Positions 17,222 through 25,014 of a DNA stretch of 33,900 nucleotides are shown piece by piece. The notes under the pieces were generated by a model. It made no database searches, was not told the DNA's origin, and was given only the letters and a program-made list of their open reading frames with translations. Each line of letters begins with the position of its first letter. Position 1 is the stretch's first letter. This DNA is from Anaerolineae bacterium (GTDB lineage: Bacteria > Chloroflexota > Anaerolineae > SpSt-600): contig JANXAG010000020.1 in NCBI GenBank assembly GCA_025062375.1, positions 1 through 33,900 on the forward strand, given 5' to 3'. The position numbers were made by a program, and so were the translations under genes.

Positions 17222-17249
17222 ATTATACTCAGATTGCCCGGATAGTCAA
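17222..17249 (-). promoter_or_regulatory. pheST promoter
   Basis: Minus strand -35 TTGACT (17249-17244), a 16-base spacer and a perfect -10 TATAAT (17227-17222). The predicted start is near 17215, at the beginning of the T-box leader. Confidence 0.8.
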
Positions 17250-17288
17250 AAACCGTAACCTATCCTGACGCAAAGAGGGTTACCGTTT
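17250..17288. repeat. Imperfect inverted repeat in the divergent region
   Basis: AAACCGTAACC (17250-17260) and GGTTACCGTTT (17278-17288) pair at 10 of 11 positions across a 17-base spacer. The repeat abuts the -35 of the pheST promoter and lies upstream of the divergent membrane-protein gene. It might be a regulator site, but there is no direct evidence. Confidence 0.35.
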
Positions 17289-17351
17289 GCTCCACCTGCA
17301 TTGGCGGGCGGATGGTTAGCGCAAACCAAAATCCGTAACGGCCTGTGGGCG

Positions 17352-18449
17352 ATGAAGGACAAGCTTTGGAGCACGCTAATACGCCCTTGGACAATTGTCC
17401 TGATGGCGTCTGTTATTTATCTGATTGTGATTTTGGGCCTGAACAAATGGGACCCTATGGTCCTGGCAGCAATAGGGACCCGTTTCAGCGAACTGGACCC
17501 AGCAGGCAGCGAAGGATATGATGGTCAGTTCGCTTACTACATAGCCACAAACCCTTCGGGTGCTGCGCCCCATCTTGATGTACCAGCTTACCGTTATCAG
17601 CGCATACTGTATCCGCTGCTGTGCCGCTTCCTCGCCTTTGGCCAGCGCGACCTTATACCCTGGATTATGCCTCTGGTGAATATACTGGCCCTGACGGCAG
17701 GAACCTACTTTGTCGAAAGGCTGCTTAAGGGGTTCGGTGTAACTTCTTACTACGCCATAGTTTACGGACTTTTCCCGGGCCTATTTTTATCCTTAAGGCT
17801 GGACCTGAATGAACCTCTGGCCTATGCTCTGGTTTGTGGAGGCATACTGGCTTTCGAAAGGGGAAAAGAGCGCTCAGGAGCAATACTGTTCGGATTGGCA
17901 GGCCTGGCTAAGGAACAGGCCCTGCTTTTTGCGGGGGGATATGCCCTGGCTTTCATAGCCAGGAGGAAGTGGGAGGAGCTGAAAGAGCTGGCGCTCTTCT
18001 CCTTCTTTCCCATGGCTGTTCTGCAGGGGGCTCTCTGGTTGCGTTTCGGGGATTTTGGCATAGGTTCAGGGGGAGCTGGGGCCACTCCTTTCAGTATCAT
18101 TCCCTACGGAGGACTTTTGCAGATAGGATTCTTAAACATTCGTGCCCTTTTACTGTGGCTTATCATCCTTGGCCCCGGCGCCCTTTTCCCTTCCATAGCT
18201 TTGAGCTATCTATCAGCAGTTCGCCTCGTAAAGGGGGAACGTCATCCCCTGGCTTTTTCCACGTTACTGCACGCTCTAATTTTGGCTTTTCTGCCCTTTT
18301 CCACGTGGCGGGAATTCCTTGCTATTTTAAGGTTCCTATCCGGGCTTGCCGCAGCGACTATCCTCTACGGAGCTCTCATTCGCTCACGCCGTATGCTCAA
18401 TTACTCGCTTTTCTGGCTGAGCTATCTTGTCTTTATTTTCAAGGTGTAA
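17352..18449 (+). CDS. Polytopic membrane protein, GT-C-like
   Basis: About 365 residues with nine or so hydrophobic segments. An early outside loop contains EGYDGQFAYYIATNP and, after it, AYRYQRILYPLLCR. This combination resembles membrane proteins linked to cell-surface glycopolymer formation and mannosyltransferase-like GT-C enzymes. The RLDLNEPLAYAL stretch (about 155-166) carries conserved-looking acidic residues in a membrane context. I prefer ATG at 17352 because the open frame's earlier start at 17301 adds a polar tail. No clear ribosome site is seen. No enzymatic role is proven. It is divergent from pheST. Confidence 0.6.
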   Translation: MKDKLWSTLIRPWTIVLMASVIYLIVILGLNKWDPMVLAAIGTRFSELDPAGSEGYDGQFAYYIATNPSGAAPHLDVPAYRYQRILYPLLCRFLAFGQRDLIPWIMPLVNILALTAGTYFVERLLKGFGVTSYYAIVYGLFPGLFLSLRLDLNEPLAYALVCGGILAFERGKERSGAILFGLAGLAKEQALLFAGGYALAFIARRKWEELKELALFSFFPMAVLQGALWLRFGDFGIGSGGAGATPFSIIPYGGLLQIGFLNIRALLLWLIILGPGALFPSIALSYLSAVRLVKGERHPLAFSTLLHALILAFLPFSTWREFLAILRFLSGLAAATILYGALIRSRRMLNYSLFWLSYLVFIFKV

Positions 18450-18548
18450 TCTCAAAACACAATGGGTGGAGAGGGCAGGACACAATCCCTTCTTGGACTG
18501 CATCCGTATTCACCTATCAGGAGAGTCACGGCTGCGCCGGAAGCGATT

Positions 18549-18576
18549 TTGCCATTCGCGGAACAAGGTGTAAAAT
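18549..18576 (+). promoter_or_regulatory. Promoter of the FmdB-like gene
   Basis: -35 TTGCCA (18549-18554), a 16-base spacer and -10 TAAAAT (18571-18576), about 50 bases ahead of the start codon. Confidence 0.55.
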
Positions 18577-18625
18577 TTTTAAATTGAAACTTAATAGAAA
18601 CTCTCACACGGCGGAGGTGATGGCT

Positions 18626-18862
18626 ATGCCTATTTACGAATACGAATGTCTGGACTGCGGGGTGCACTTTGAACGGATTCAACGCTTTTCTGATCCACCA
18701 GTGGAGGAATGCCCTAATGGCCATCGCCATGTGCGCCGGGTGTTTCACGCTCCGGGCGTAATCTTCAAGGGCTCTGGTTTCTATACCACCGATTATGCCC
18801 GAAAAAGCAGCAATGGCAGTGAGAAGAAGGAAGATAAAGGCGAGGGGAAAGAGAAGGAATAA
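18626..18862 (+). CDS. FmdB-family zinc ribbon protein
   Basis: A 78-residue protein starting MPIYEYECLDCG, the hallmark of the FmdB/CxxC_CXXC_SSSS putative regulatory family. Ligands visible are C8 and C11. The second knuckle is CPNGH (C29, H33) in place of the usual CxxC, so the fourth ligand is likely histidine or missing. VRRVFHAPGVIFKGSGFYTTDY is the conserved core, and the tail is charged and lysine/glutamate-rich. ATG at 18626 is preferred over 18620 because GGAGGTG (18612-18618) is correctly spaced only for the former. The role is unknown; the name comes from genes near formamidase. Confidence 0.9.
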   Translation: MPIYEYECLDCGVHFERIQRFSDPPVEECPNGHRHVRRVFHAPGVIFKGSGFYTTDYARKSSNGSEKKEDKGEGKEKE

Positions 18863-18926
18863 CTGAGGCAAGGCGATTCCAATCACCGAAGGATGGTCAT
18901 TGTAAAGGTGTGAAGCGCCCAAAATG

Positions 18927-18956
18927 TAAAAAGGGCCGGCGCTCTCCGCACCGGCC
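18927..18956 (-). terminator. Intrinsic terminator after the htrA pair
   Basis: GC-rich hairpin at 18934-18956 (GGCCGG..CCGGCC with one bulge) followed on the minus strand by CTTTTTAC. It lies about 50 bases beyond the stop of the second protease gene. Confidence 0.65.
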
Positions 18957-19007
18957 TCCAATATCATTTTTACAGGCTAATTGTCAGGGGTAGAGCGGCG
19001 GTGTCTT

Positions 19008-20150
19008 TTACTGCGGCTCTTCTTCCAGTATTGCTTTAATTTTGAAGCTTTTCCCTTCCCTTATGATTTTCAATTCCACCGTTTGCCCCACTCTGGTGTT
19101 ATCCTCAATATATGCGTTGAGGGCTTCAACACCCTTTACGGGAATGCCATCTATTTCCGTTATTATGTCCCCTCCCACAAGGATAATCCGGTTTCCTATG
19201 GTAATCTGCCCTGTAGCCCCTCTTATGCCTGCTTTGTGGGCCGGGCTCCCCCGGTAAACACGAGCCACCAGCACCCCCTCCTCCACCGGGAGGTTCAAGC
19301 GGCGGGCCAGTGTCGGTGTTATGGTGTATCCAATGATCCCTAACCAGGGATGACGATAGCGGCCATAAGCAATGAGCTCAGGCACAACCCTTTTGAGAAC
19401 ATTTACAGGGATAGCAAAGCCCACTCCAGCGTAAGCCCTGCTGGGAGATACTATCGCCGTGTTAACGCCTATCACCCTGCCTTTAGAGTCCAGCAATGGG
19501 CCTCCGGAGTTACCAGGGTTAATGGCTGCGTCAGTTTGAATAAGATTCCTGATAATCCGTCCGTTCTCCAGTTCCAGAGTTCGGTTCAATGCGCTCACCA
19601 CTCCTACCGTTAAAGTCCGCTCAAACCTTCCGAAGGGGTTACCTATGGCTATAGCCCACTGCCCAACCTGTAACGCAGAAGAATCCCCAAGCTCCACCGG
19701 AACCAGCCTGTCAGGAGGAACGTTGACTTTAAGCACCGCCAGGTCGTTGATGGGGTCAACGCCCACTACTTCAGCGGGGACTGAGAGGTCTTCCCCAAAG
19801 CTCACCTCGATAGATTGGGCACCCTCAATTACATGGTAATTGGTAACAATGTGGCCTTCTTTATCGTAAACAAAGCCCGAACCAGCGCCCTCCTCCGGGT
19901 AAACTCCGAAGAAGAAATCCCACTGGAGAACCTGAGTGGTGATGTTGACAACAGATGGGGCCACTTTTTTGTAGATGTTGATGAGAATTTGCTCTCCTGG
20001 CTCCAGATCCGCAGGAACTGCGGGGGTGGGAGTCGGGGTTGGAGCAGGGGTGAAACTTACCACCTCTTTAACATCCGCAAAGGTTGGAACCAAAGTGCAA
20101 CCCGTTGTCAGAAGTATCAGCATCAGTAAAAGTATCAGCCTTCTGCTCAT
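19008..20150 (-). CDS. HtrA/DegP-like serine protease, lipoprotein (second of pair)
   Basis: A 380-residue S1C protease that would act outside the membrane on misfolded proteins. A signal peptide with lipobox LTTGC anchors it at C18. A Thr/Pro linker (about 34-45) follows. The trypsin-like domain carries H106 (TNYHV), D136 (NDLAVL) and S215 (GNSGGPLL), a complete triad. One C-terminal PDZ domain (about 290-375) has RVYRGSPAHKAGIRG. Its ATG overlaps the stop of the upstream paralogue by 4 bases. Together they look like a tandem duplication. Confidence 0.93.
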   Translation of the reverse strand: MSRRLILLLMLILLTTGCTLVPTFADVKEVVSFTPAPTPTPTPAVPADLEPGEQILINIYKKVAPSVVNITTQVLQWDFFFGVYPEEGAGSGFVYDKEGHIVTNYHVIEGAQSIEVSFGEDLSVPAEVVGVDPINDLAVLKVNVPPDRLVPVELGDSSALQVGQWAIAIGNPFGRFERTLTVGVVSALNRTLELENGRIIRNLIQTDAAINPGNSGGPLLDSKGRVIGVNTAIVSPSRAYAGVGFAIPVNVLKRVVPELIAYGRYRHPWLGIIGYTITPTLARRLNLPVEEGVLVARVYRGSPAHKAGIRGATGQITIGNRIILVGGDIITEIDGIPVKGVEALNAYIEDNTRVGQTVELKIIREGKSFKIKAILEEEPQ

Positions 20151-21376
20151 TGCTCCTCCTCCAGAGCCTGGGGCCTCTTGCCCAGCACCACTCTGACTTT
20201 AACCTCCTCCCCGTCTCTTATAACTTTCAGGGTGATTTCCTGGCCCACGGAGGTGTTGTAAATCAGGTAAGTGAGGAGGTCATCAAACCGCCGTATTTCC
20301 TGCCCATCCACGCCTGTAATTATATCGCCTCCTACGGTTATCTCTCCGCCCATGAACTGGACCTTCTTCGTTCCTCCCTTGATGCCAGCCTTGTGAGCCG
20401 GGCCATCCTTTATTGTTCGGATCACCAGAGCCCCGTAATCCACGGGCAGGTCAAATTCCCTGGCGAGGGCTTTGGTGACGGTTGTGCCTTCAATTCCAAG
20501 CCATGGGTAATCGTATGAACCCTTTTCTATCAAAACGGGAACGATTTTCTTAGCCAGGTTTATGGGCACAGCGAAACCGATGCCTGCATTTATGCCCACG
20601 GGAGACTCTATAGCTGTGTTTATACCTATGACCTGGCCGGAGGAGTTCAGCAGCGGTCCGCCCGAGTTCCCCGGGTTTATAGTCGCATCTGTCTGGATTA
20701 CTTCCGGAATTGTGAAAGGAATTGCGGCGGGCCGGAGGGTCCTGCCCACTGCGCTTATTATCCCCACCGTCATGGTACCTGCCAGACCAAAGGGGTTGCC
20801 GATGGCAATTGCCCTCTGGCCAACCTTAACCTGGGAAGAATCTCCCAGTTCTGCAGGGTGAGCACCCTCTGTCAGTTCGTCCACTTTTAGAACCGCCAGG
20901 TCACTGTGAGGGTCCGTCCCCACCACCCTTGCCCTGGCAGCGTCACCGTTGTAAAAGATGACCTCTATCTCTTCGGCATCGGAAACCACATGGTTGTTCG
21001 TCACTATGTAACCTCTTTCGTCCCACACAAACCCTGAACCCCTTCCTTCCGAGGGGATCTCAGGATGAGAGAAGGGGAGCCGGATTAACCCTTTTTTGAC
21101 CACTCTTATGGATACAACGGCTGGATTAACCCTCTCGTAAATGCTTACAAGAAGGGCTTCCTCCTCTTCATCCAGCACCTCACCTGTGACCACCACTTCT
21201 TTGGAAGTGAGAGCTGCCGGAGTTGGCGTTGGAACGGGTGTGACCTTAACAGTCTTGGGTTGCGGGGTTGGAGTCGCCTCCCAAATCCGGGGTATTTTAA
21301 GGAGGTCCAGCTCCATCTTGCAGGCTCCTGAGAGCAGAGCGGTTACAAGACCGATTATTAGCCATTTACGACTCAT
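20147..21376 (-). CDS. HtrA/DegP-like serine protease, lipoprotein (first of pair)
   Basis: A 409-residue paralogue of the following gene with the same plan: lipobox LSGAC (C19), Thr/Pro linker (about 35-55), trypsin-like domain with H129 (TNNHV), D159 (SDLAVL) and S238 (GNSGGPLL), and one PDZ domain near the C-terminus (IKDGPAHKAGIKGG). All catalytic residues are present, so it should be active. The start has GGGAGGTGAGGG just upstream. A single PDZ domain and a lipid anchor suggest DegS/HtrA-like membrane-tethered quality control rather than a soluble chaperone cage. Confidence 0.93.
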   Translation of the reverse strand: MSRKWLIIGLVTALLSGACKMELDLLKIPRIWEATPTPQPKTVKVTPVPTPTPAALTSKEVVVTGEVLDEEEEALLVSIYERVNPAVVSIRVVKKGLIRLPFSHPEIPSEGRGSGFVWDERGYIVTNNHVVSDAEEIEVIFYNGDAARARVVGTDPHSDLAVLKVDELTEGAHPAELGDSSQVKVGQRAIAIGNPFGLAGTMTVGIISAVGRTLRPAAIPFTIPEVIQTDATINPGNSGGPLLNSSGQVIGINTAIESPVGINAGIGFAVPINLAKKIVPVLIEKGSYDYPWLGIEGTTVTKALAREFDLPVDYGALVIRTIKDGPAHKAGIKGGTKKVQFMGGEITVGGDIITGVDGQEIRRFDDLLTYLIYNTSVGQEITLKVIRDGEEVKVRVVLGKRPQALEEEQ

Positions 21377-21449
21377 CCCTCACCTCCCACCACTAACAAA
21401 TCCTTTATTTTTATTGTTCCACAGCTCTGTGAAAGATTTGTGAAGAAAC

Positions 21450-21477
21450 CCTGAAGGGGCATGGATATCCCCTCAGG
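21450..21477 (-). terminator. Intrinsic terminator of polA
   Basis: CCTGAAGGGG (21450-21459) pairs with CCCCTCAGG (21469-21477) with one bulged A. On the minus strand it is followed by GTTTCTTC. The stem includes the polA stop codon, so it ends the polA transcript before the htrA pair. Confidence 0.6.
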
Positions 21478-24214
21478 CCTCCAGGGGCTGCAGTTCTCCC
21501 CAGTTCTTGCCCACCTCCAGCTCCACCTTTAAGGGAGCTTTAAGTTCGTAAGCACCTTCCATGATTTCTCTAACCATAGGGGCCACAATGGAGAGCTCTT
21601 CCTCGGGGACCTCTATAACCAGTTCATCGTGAACCTGAAGGACAAGGCGGGAACGAAGGCCACGCTCTTTAAGGGCCCGGTGGAGGCGTACCATGGCAAT
21701 CTTTATTATGTCAGCAGCGCTTCCCTGAATGGGGGCGTTTATCGCCATGCGTTCGGCAGCAGCTTTAACCTGACGATTGGCTTTGCTTTCGGGGGAAAGC
21801 TCCGGGAAATAGCGGCGACGACCCAGCAGGGTTTCCACGTAGCCTTCCTGCTGGGCTCTGGCTTTGGTGTTTTCAATGTAAATCTTCACTTTTGGGTAAC
21901 GGGCAAAGTAGTTCTGGATGAATCTGTGAGCTTCTTCGGGGGTGAGGCCCGTTTCCTCGGCCAGGCCGTAAGCGCTCATCCCATAACTTATGCCGAAGTT
22001 GACAGTCTTGGCCAGCCGGCGCATCTCAGGTGTAACTTGGTCTATCGGAATTCCAAGGATGGTGGAAGCTGTGCTGGCGTGGATATCTTCACCCCTGAGG
22101 AAGGCAGCAATAAGCCCTTCGTCTCCGCTTATGTGCGCTAAAATCCTCAATTCCACCTGAGAATAATCAGCCGAAAGGAGCAACCACCCATCTTCAGCTA
22201 CGAAAGCCCTGCGCACAGCTTTGCCTATATCGGTCCTGGTAGGGATGTTCTGGAGGTTAGGGTCGCTTGAGGAAAGCCTGCCTGTTACGGTTCCAGTTTG
22301 GTGGTAAGAGGTGTGAACTCTTCCAGTGGTCCTGTTAACCATGCCAGGCAGAGCGTCCACATAGGTGGATTTTATCTTGGCAAGATGTCTGTGTTCCAGC
22401 AGGAGCTCTATGACCGGATGGCGTCCCCGTAATTTCTCCAGAACGTCCGCCGAAGTAGAATAATGGCCGGACTTGGTCCTGGGGACACCCTGGGCGGAAA
22501 TGCCCAGCTTACCGAAGAGGGCATCGGATAATTGCTCCGGGGAATTGACGTTAAAGCGATAGCCCACGTACCTGTAGATTTCATCCTCAAGGCTCTGGAG
22601 CTTCTGAGCCAGTTCTCTGGACATCTCCCGCAGGAAGGGTATATCCAGCTTAACCCCCGTCATCTCCATGTCCATGAGCACGGGGATGAGGGGGAGTTCC
22701 ACCTCGTAGAAGAGTTTGGTCAGCCCCAACTCCCGCAGTTTCTGGTCCAGCAGGCCCACCAGGCGATAGGTTATATCGGCATCTGCGGCGGCATAAGGGG
22801 CAACTTTGGGTATGGGCAGCAGGTCCATGCTGATCTGGTTTTTCCCTCTGCCTATGAGCTCTTCAATGGTGGTCATTTCAACGCCGAGGTAAGCCCAGGC
22901 CAGGTCTTTGAGGTTCAGGTTCCGGCCTGCTGGGTTTACAAGCCAGCCTGCTACCATGGTATCAAAGGCGAGGCCTCTGACTTTTATCCCATTCCTCGCC
23001 AGCACAATCATATCGTATTTAGCATGGTGGGCGTACTTGGCTATGGTTTCGTCTTCCAAGATGCGAGCCAGCTTCTCTTTTACCAGCTCCCAGGGGAGTT
23101 GCTGGCCCTCCAGATGCCCTATGGGGATGTAATATCCATCTCCTTCCTTGAAAGCCAGCGATATCCCTACAAGTCTGGCCCTCATCGGGTCTATGTCCGT
23201 GGTTTCAACGTCGAAAGCCAGCCCTGTGGCCTCGGAAAGTTTCTCCATAAGGAGGTTGAAGGCTTCTTCATCTTGAATGGCAACATATTGTCCCGGTTCG
23301 GCCCTGTGGCGGACTTCCACCTGACCTATGAGGGGTAGCTGGCGGATTTCACCTGTCTCGGGGAGGCGCTTGTATAGAGAGCGAAATTCAAGTTCGCGGA
23401 AAACTTCCTTGACTTTTTCCTCATCGTAGCCCTGATACCGTAAATCCTCCAGGGTTATATCCAGGGGTATGTCGGTTCGGATAGTAACGAGGGCTTTGTT
23501 GAGGAAAGCTTTATCCCGATTCTCTAGGAGGGCTTCTTTTACGGATGAGGGGGTGATTTCGTCTATGTGCTGGTAAATACCCTCAATGCTTCCATACTCC
23601 CGCAGGAGCCTTGTGGCAATGGTTTCGCCTATGCGAGGTATGCCGGGGATGTTATCGGTCTTATCGCCCACCAGAGCTTTGAAATCGGCCAGCTGGTGCG
23701 GTTCAAGGCCGTACCTTTCCAGGATTTTCTCCCGGTCGTAAACAATCGTGTCCGAAAAGCGCCGGCCTGAAGTCAAAACCCTCACCTTTGGGCCTATAAG
23801 CTGGAAAGCATCGGTATCGCCTGTAACGATGAGGGTTTCCACACCTTCCTCGGAAGCTTTCCGAGCCAGAGTTCCCAGAATATCATCGGCTTCGTATCCC
23901 TCTATCGCTATGGATTTTATTCCCAGTGCTTCCACTACCTGCGATATGCGTTTCAGCTGGACGGCCAGGTCTTCGCCCATTTTAGCTCTGTGAGCTTTGT
24001 ATTCGGCGAAGGACTCATGGCGGAAACTTCGGCCAGCATCAAAGGCAACAGCTATGTAGTCGGGTTTCTCTTCCTTCAAGACATTAAGGAGCATGGAGGT
24101 GAAGCCGTATACGGCGTTGGTGGGCTCCCCTTTTGAGGTACTCATCTCCAGGGGAAGAGCGTGGTAGGCTCTGTAAGCGAGGGCGTGCCCGTCCACAATA
24201 ACCAATTTTTTCAT
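21473..24214 (-). CDS. polA: DNA polymerase I
   Basis: A 913-residue three-domain repair and Okazaki-fragment polymerase. Residues 1-290 form the 5'-3' exonuclease (VDGHALAYRAYHAL, GYEADDILGTLA, GDTDAFQLI). Residues about 310-500 are the 3'-5' exonuclease, with acidic residues kept in FDVETTDIDP and AAADADITYRL, so proofreading is likely active. The polymerase domain has motif A DYSQVELRILAH, motif B RRLAKTVNFGISYG and motif C QVHDELVIEVP. Length and order are normal. The start overlaps the stop of the upstream REC gene by 4 bases, so the two are translationally coupled. Confidence 0.97.
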   Translation of the reverse strand: MKKLVIVDGHALAYRAYHALPLEMSTSKGEPTNAVYGFTSMLLNVLKEEKPDYIAVAFDAGRSFRHESFAEYKAHRAKMGEDLAVQLKRISQVVEALGIKSIAIEGYEADDILGTLARKASEEGVETLIVTGDTDAFQLIGPKVRVLTSGRRFSDTIVYDREKILERYGLEPHQLADFKALVGDKTDNIPGIPRIGETIATRLLREYGSIEGIYQHIDEITPSSVKEALLENRDKAFLNKALVTIRTDIPLDITLEDLRYQGYDEEKVKEVFRELEFRSLYKRLPETGEIRQLPLIGQVEVRHRAEPGQYVAIQDEEAFNLLMEKLSEATGLAFDVETTDIDPMRARLVGISLAFKEGDGYYIPIGHLEGQQLPWELVKEKLARILEDETIAKYAHHAKYDMIVLARNGIKVRGLAFDTMVAGWLVNPAGRNLNLKDLAWAYLGVEMTTIEELIGRGKNQISMDLLPIPKVAPYAAADADITYRLVGLLDQKLRELGLTKLFYEVELPLIPVLMDMEMTGVKLDIPFLREMSRELAQKLQSLEDEIYRYVGYRFNVNSPEQLSDALFGKLGISAQGVPRTKSGHYSTSADVLEKLRGRHPVIELLLEHRHLAKIKSTYVDALPGMVNRTTGRVHTSYHQTGTVTGRLSSSDPNLQNIPTRTDIGKAVRRAFVAEDGWLLLSADYSQVELRILAHISGDEGLIAAFLRGEDIHASTASTILGIPIDQVTPEMRRLAKTVNFGISYGMSAYGLAEETGLTPEEAHRFIQNYFARYPKVKIYIENTKARAQQEGYVETLLGRRRYFPELSPESKANRQVKAAAERMAINAPIQGSAADIIKIAMVRLHRALKERGLRSRLVLQVHDELVIEVPEEELSIVAPMVREIMEGAYELKAPLKVELEVGKNWGELQPLEA

Positions 24215-24909
24215 CTCGGCACCACCTCCTTCTTCTTCACCACCAGCCGTATCATCCCCAAAGGCACCTCGCGGGAAAAGGCCATGGCCAGTAGGCTACC
24301 GTCGCTCAACCTTGTCCCGTATATGCATCTTTTTTCAGAGCGGTAATAGATTTCAGCCGAATGAGCATGACTGTAAGGGTTTTCTTCCAGAACTTTGGCA
24401 ACCCACTGGAAAAGCTTTGAAGCTTCTTCTCTGTCTCCACCTGCCCAGAAGCGAGGATCTGAATCGCCGAAGGTTAAAAGTTCAGGCGATAATTCCTGAA
24501 AGATTTCTTCAGCCCACCTGGTAAATTCCCTCGCTGGGGGAGCAGCCACCACTTCCCTCTGGGAAAGGGCCTTTCCCATGATCTCTGGCAGATCGCCCAC
24601 AAAGAAGGGCTTGGGTATTATGCCGTCTACCCCAAGCTTTTCAGGGATTGGGGAATCTCCAAAAGGTATAGCCAGGATTTTCAAGTGAGGCTTTACGTCT
24701 CGGAGGGTCTGGATCAGGCTTTCCGGATTTATATCTTTGAGGCCCATGTCCACGATCACCATCCTTGGATGCTCTTCTATGGATTTGGCAAGGCCCTCTT
24801 CTCCGGTGGTTGCGATGGAAGCTTCATAGTCCCCTGAAGATTCCAGGGCCTCTTTAAGGATGGTGGCGAAAGCCAGATCATGGTCAATGATTAAGACCTT
24901 TTTCTTCAT
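24211..24909 (-). CDS. Response-regulator receiver protein with C-terminal roadblock-like domain
   Basis: A 232-residue protein from the ATG at 24909, chosen because GGAGGCGAGG lies just upstream and the longer frame (start 24939) would begin inside the promoter. Residues 3-118 form a complete REC domain: acidic D9 and D11, phosphoacceptor D54 in VIVDMGLKD, and K100 in IIPKPFF. The remaining ~110 residues contain no helix-turn-helix. The segment ending GTRLSDGSLLAMAFSREVPLGMIRL resembles a roadblock/LC7 fold, a weak call. It is not a DNA-binding regulator and no kinase is adjacent. It is coupled to polA. Confidence 0.75.
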   Translation of the reverse strand: MKKKVLIIDHDLAFATILKEALESSGDYEASIATTGEEGLAKSIEEHPRMVIVDMGLKDINPESLIQTLRDVKPHLKILAIPFGDSPIPEKLGVDGIIPKPFFVGDLPEIMGKALSQREVVAAPPAREFTRWAEEIFQELSPELLTFGDSDPRFWAGGDREEASKLFQWVAKVLEENPYSHAHSAEIYYRSEKRCIYGTRLSDGSLLAMAFSREVPLGMIRLVVKKKEVVPR

Positions 24910-24929
24910 TTTCCTCGCCTCCGGAAAGG

Positions 24930-24958
24930 ATTTTATCACTTGCCAAAGGATTGCGCAA
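24930..24958 (-). promoter_or_regulatory. Promoter of the REC-polA operon
   Basis: Minus strand -35 TTGCGC (24958-24953), a 17-base spacer and -10 TAAAAT (24935-24930). The -35 shares the palindrome TTGCGCAA (24951-24958) with the opposite-facing thiolase promoter. Confidence 0.65.
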
Positions 24959-24979
24959 CTAATTTTGCTGTGCTATAAT
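24951..24979 (+). promoter_or_regulatory. Thiolase promoter
   Basis: -35 TTGCGC (24951-24956), a 17-base spacer and a perfect -10 TATAAT (24974-24979). Transcription should start near 24986, leaving a ~29-base leader with AAGGAGG before the ATG. Confidence 0.78.
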
Positions 24980-25014
24980 TGCGGCCGGTTCATCAATCCC
25001 TTAAGGAGGCTGCC

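Noticed and set aside
17969-18619. Long N-terminal part of the open frame that ends in the FmdB-like protein
   Set aside because: It overlaps the membrane protein in another frame. A promoter and ribosome site place the true start at 18626.
22532-23338. 268-codon plus-strand open frame opposite polA
   Set aside because: It is antisense to the exonuclease and polymerase coding region and has no domain signature.
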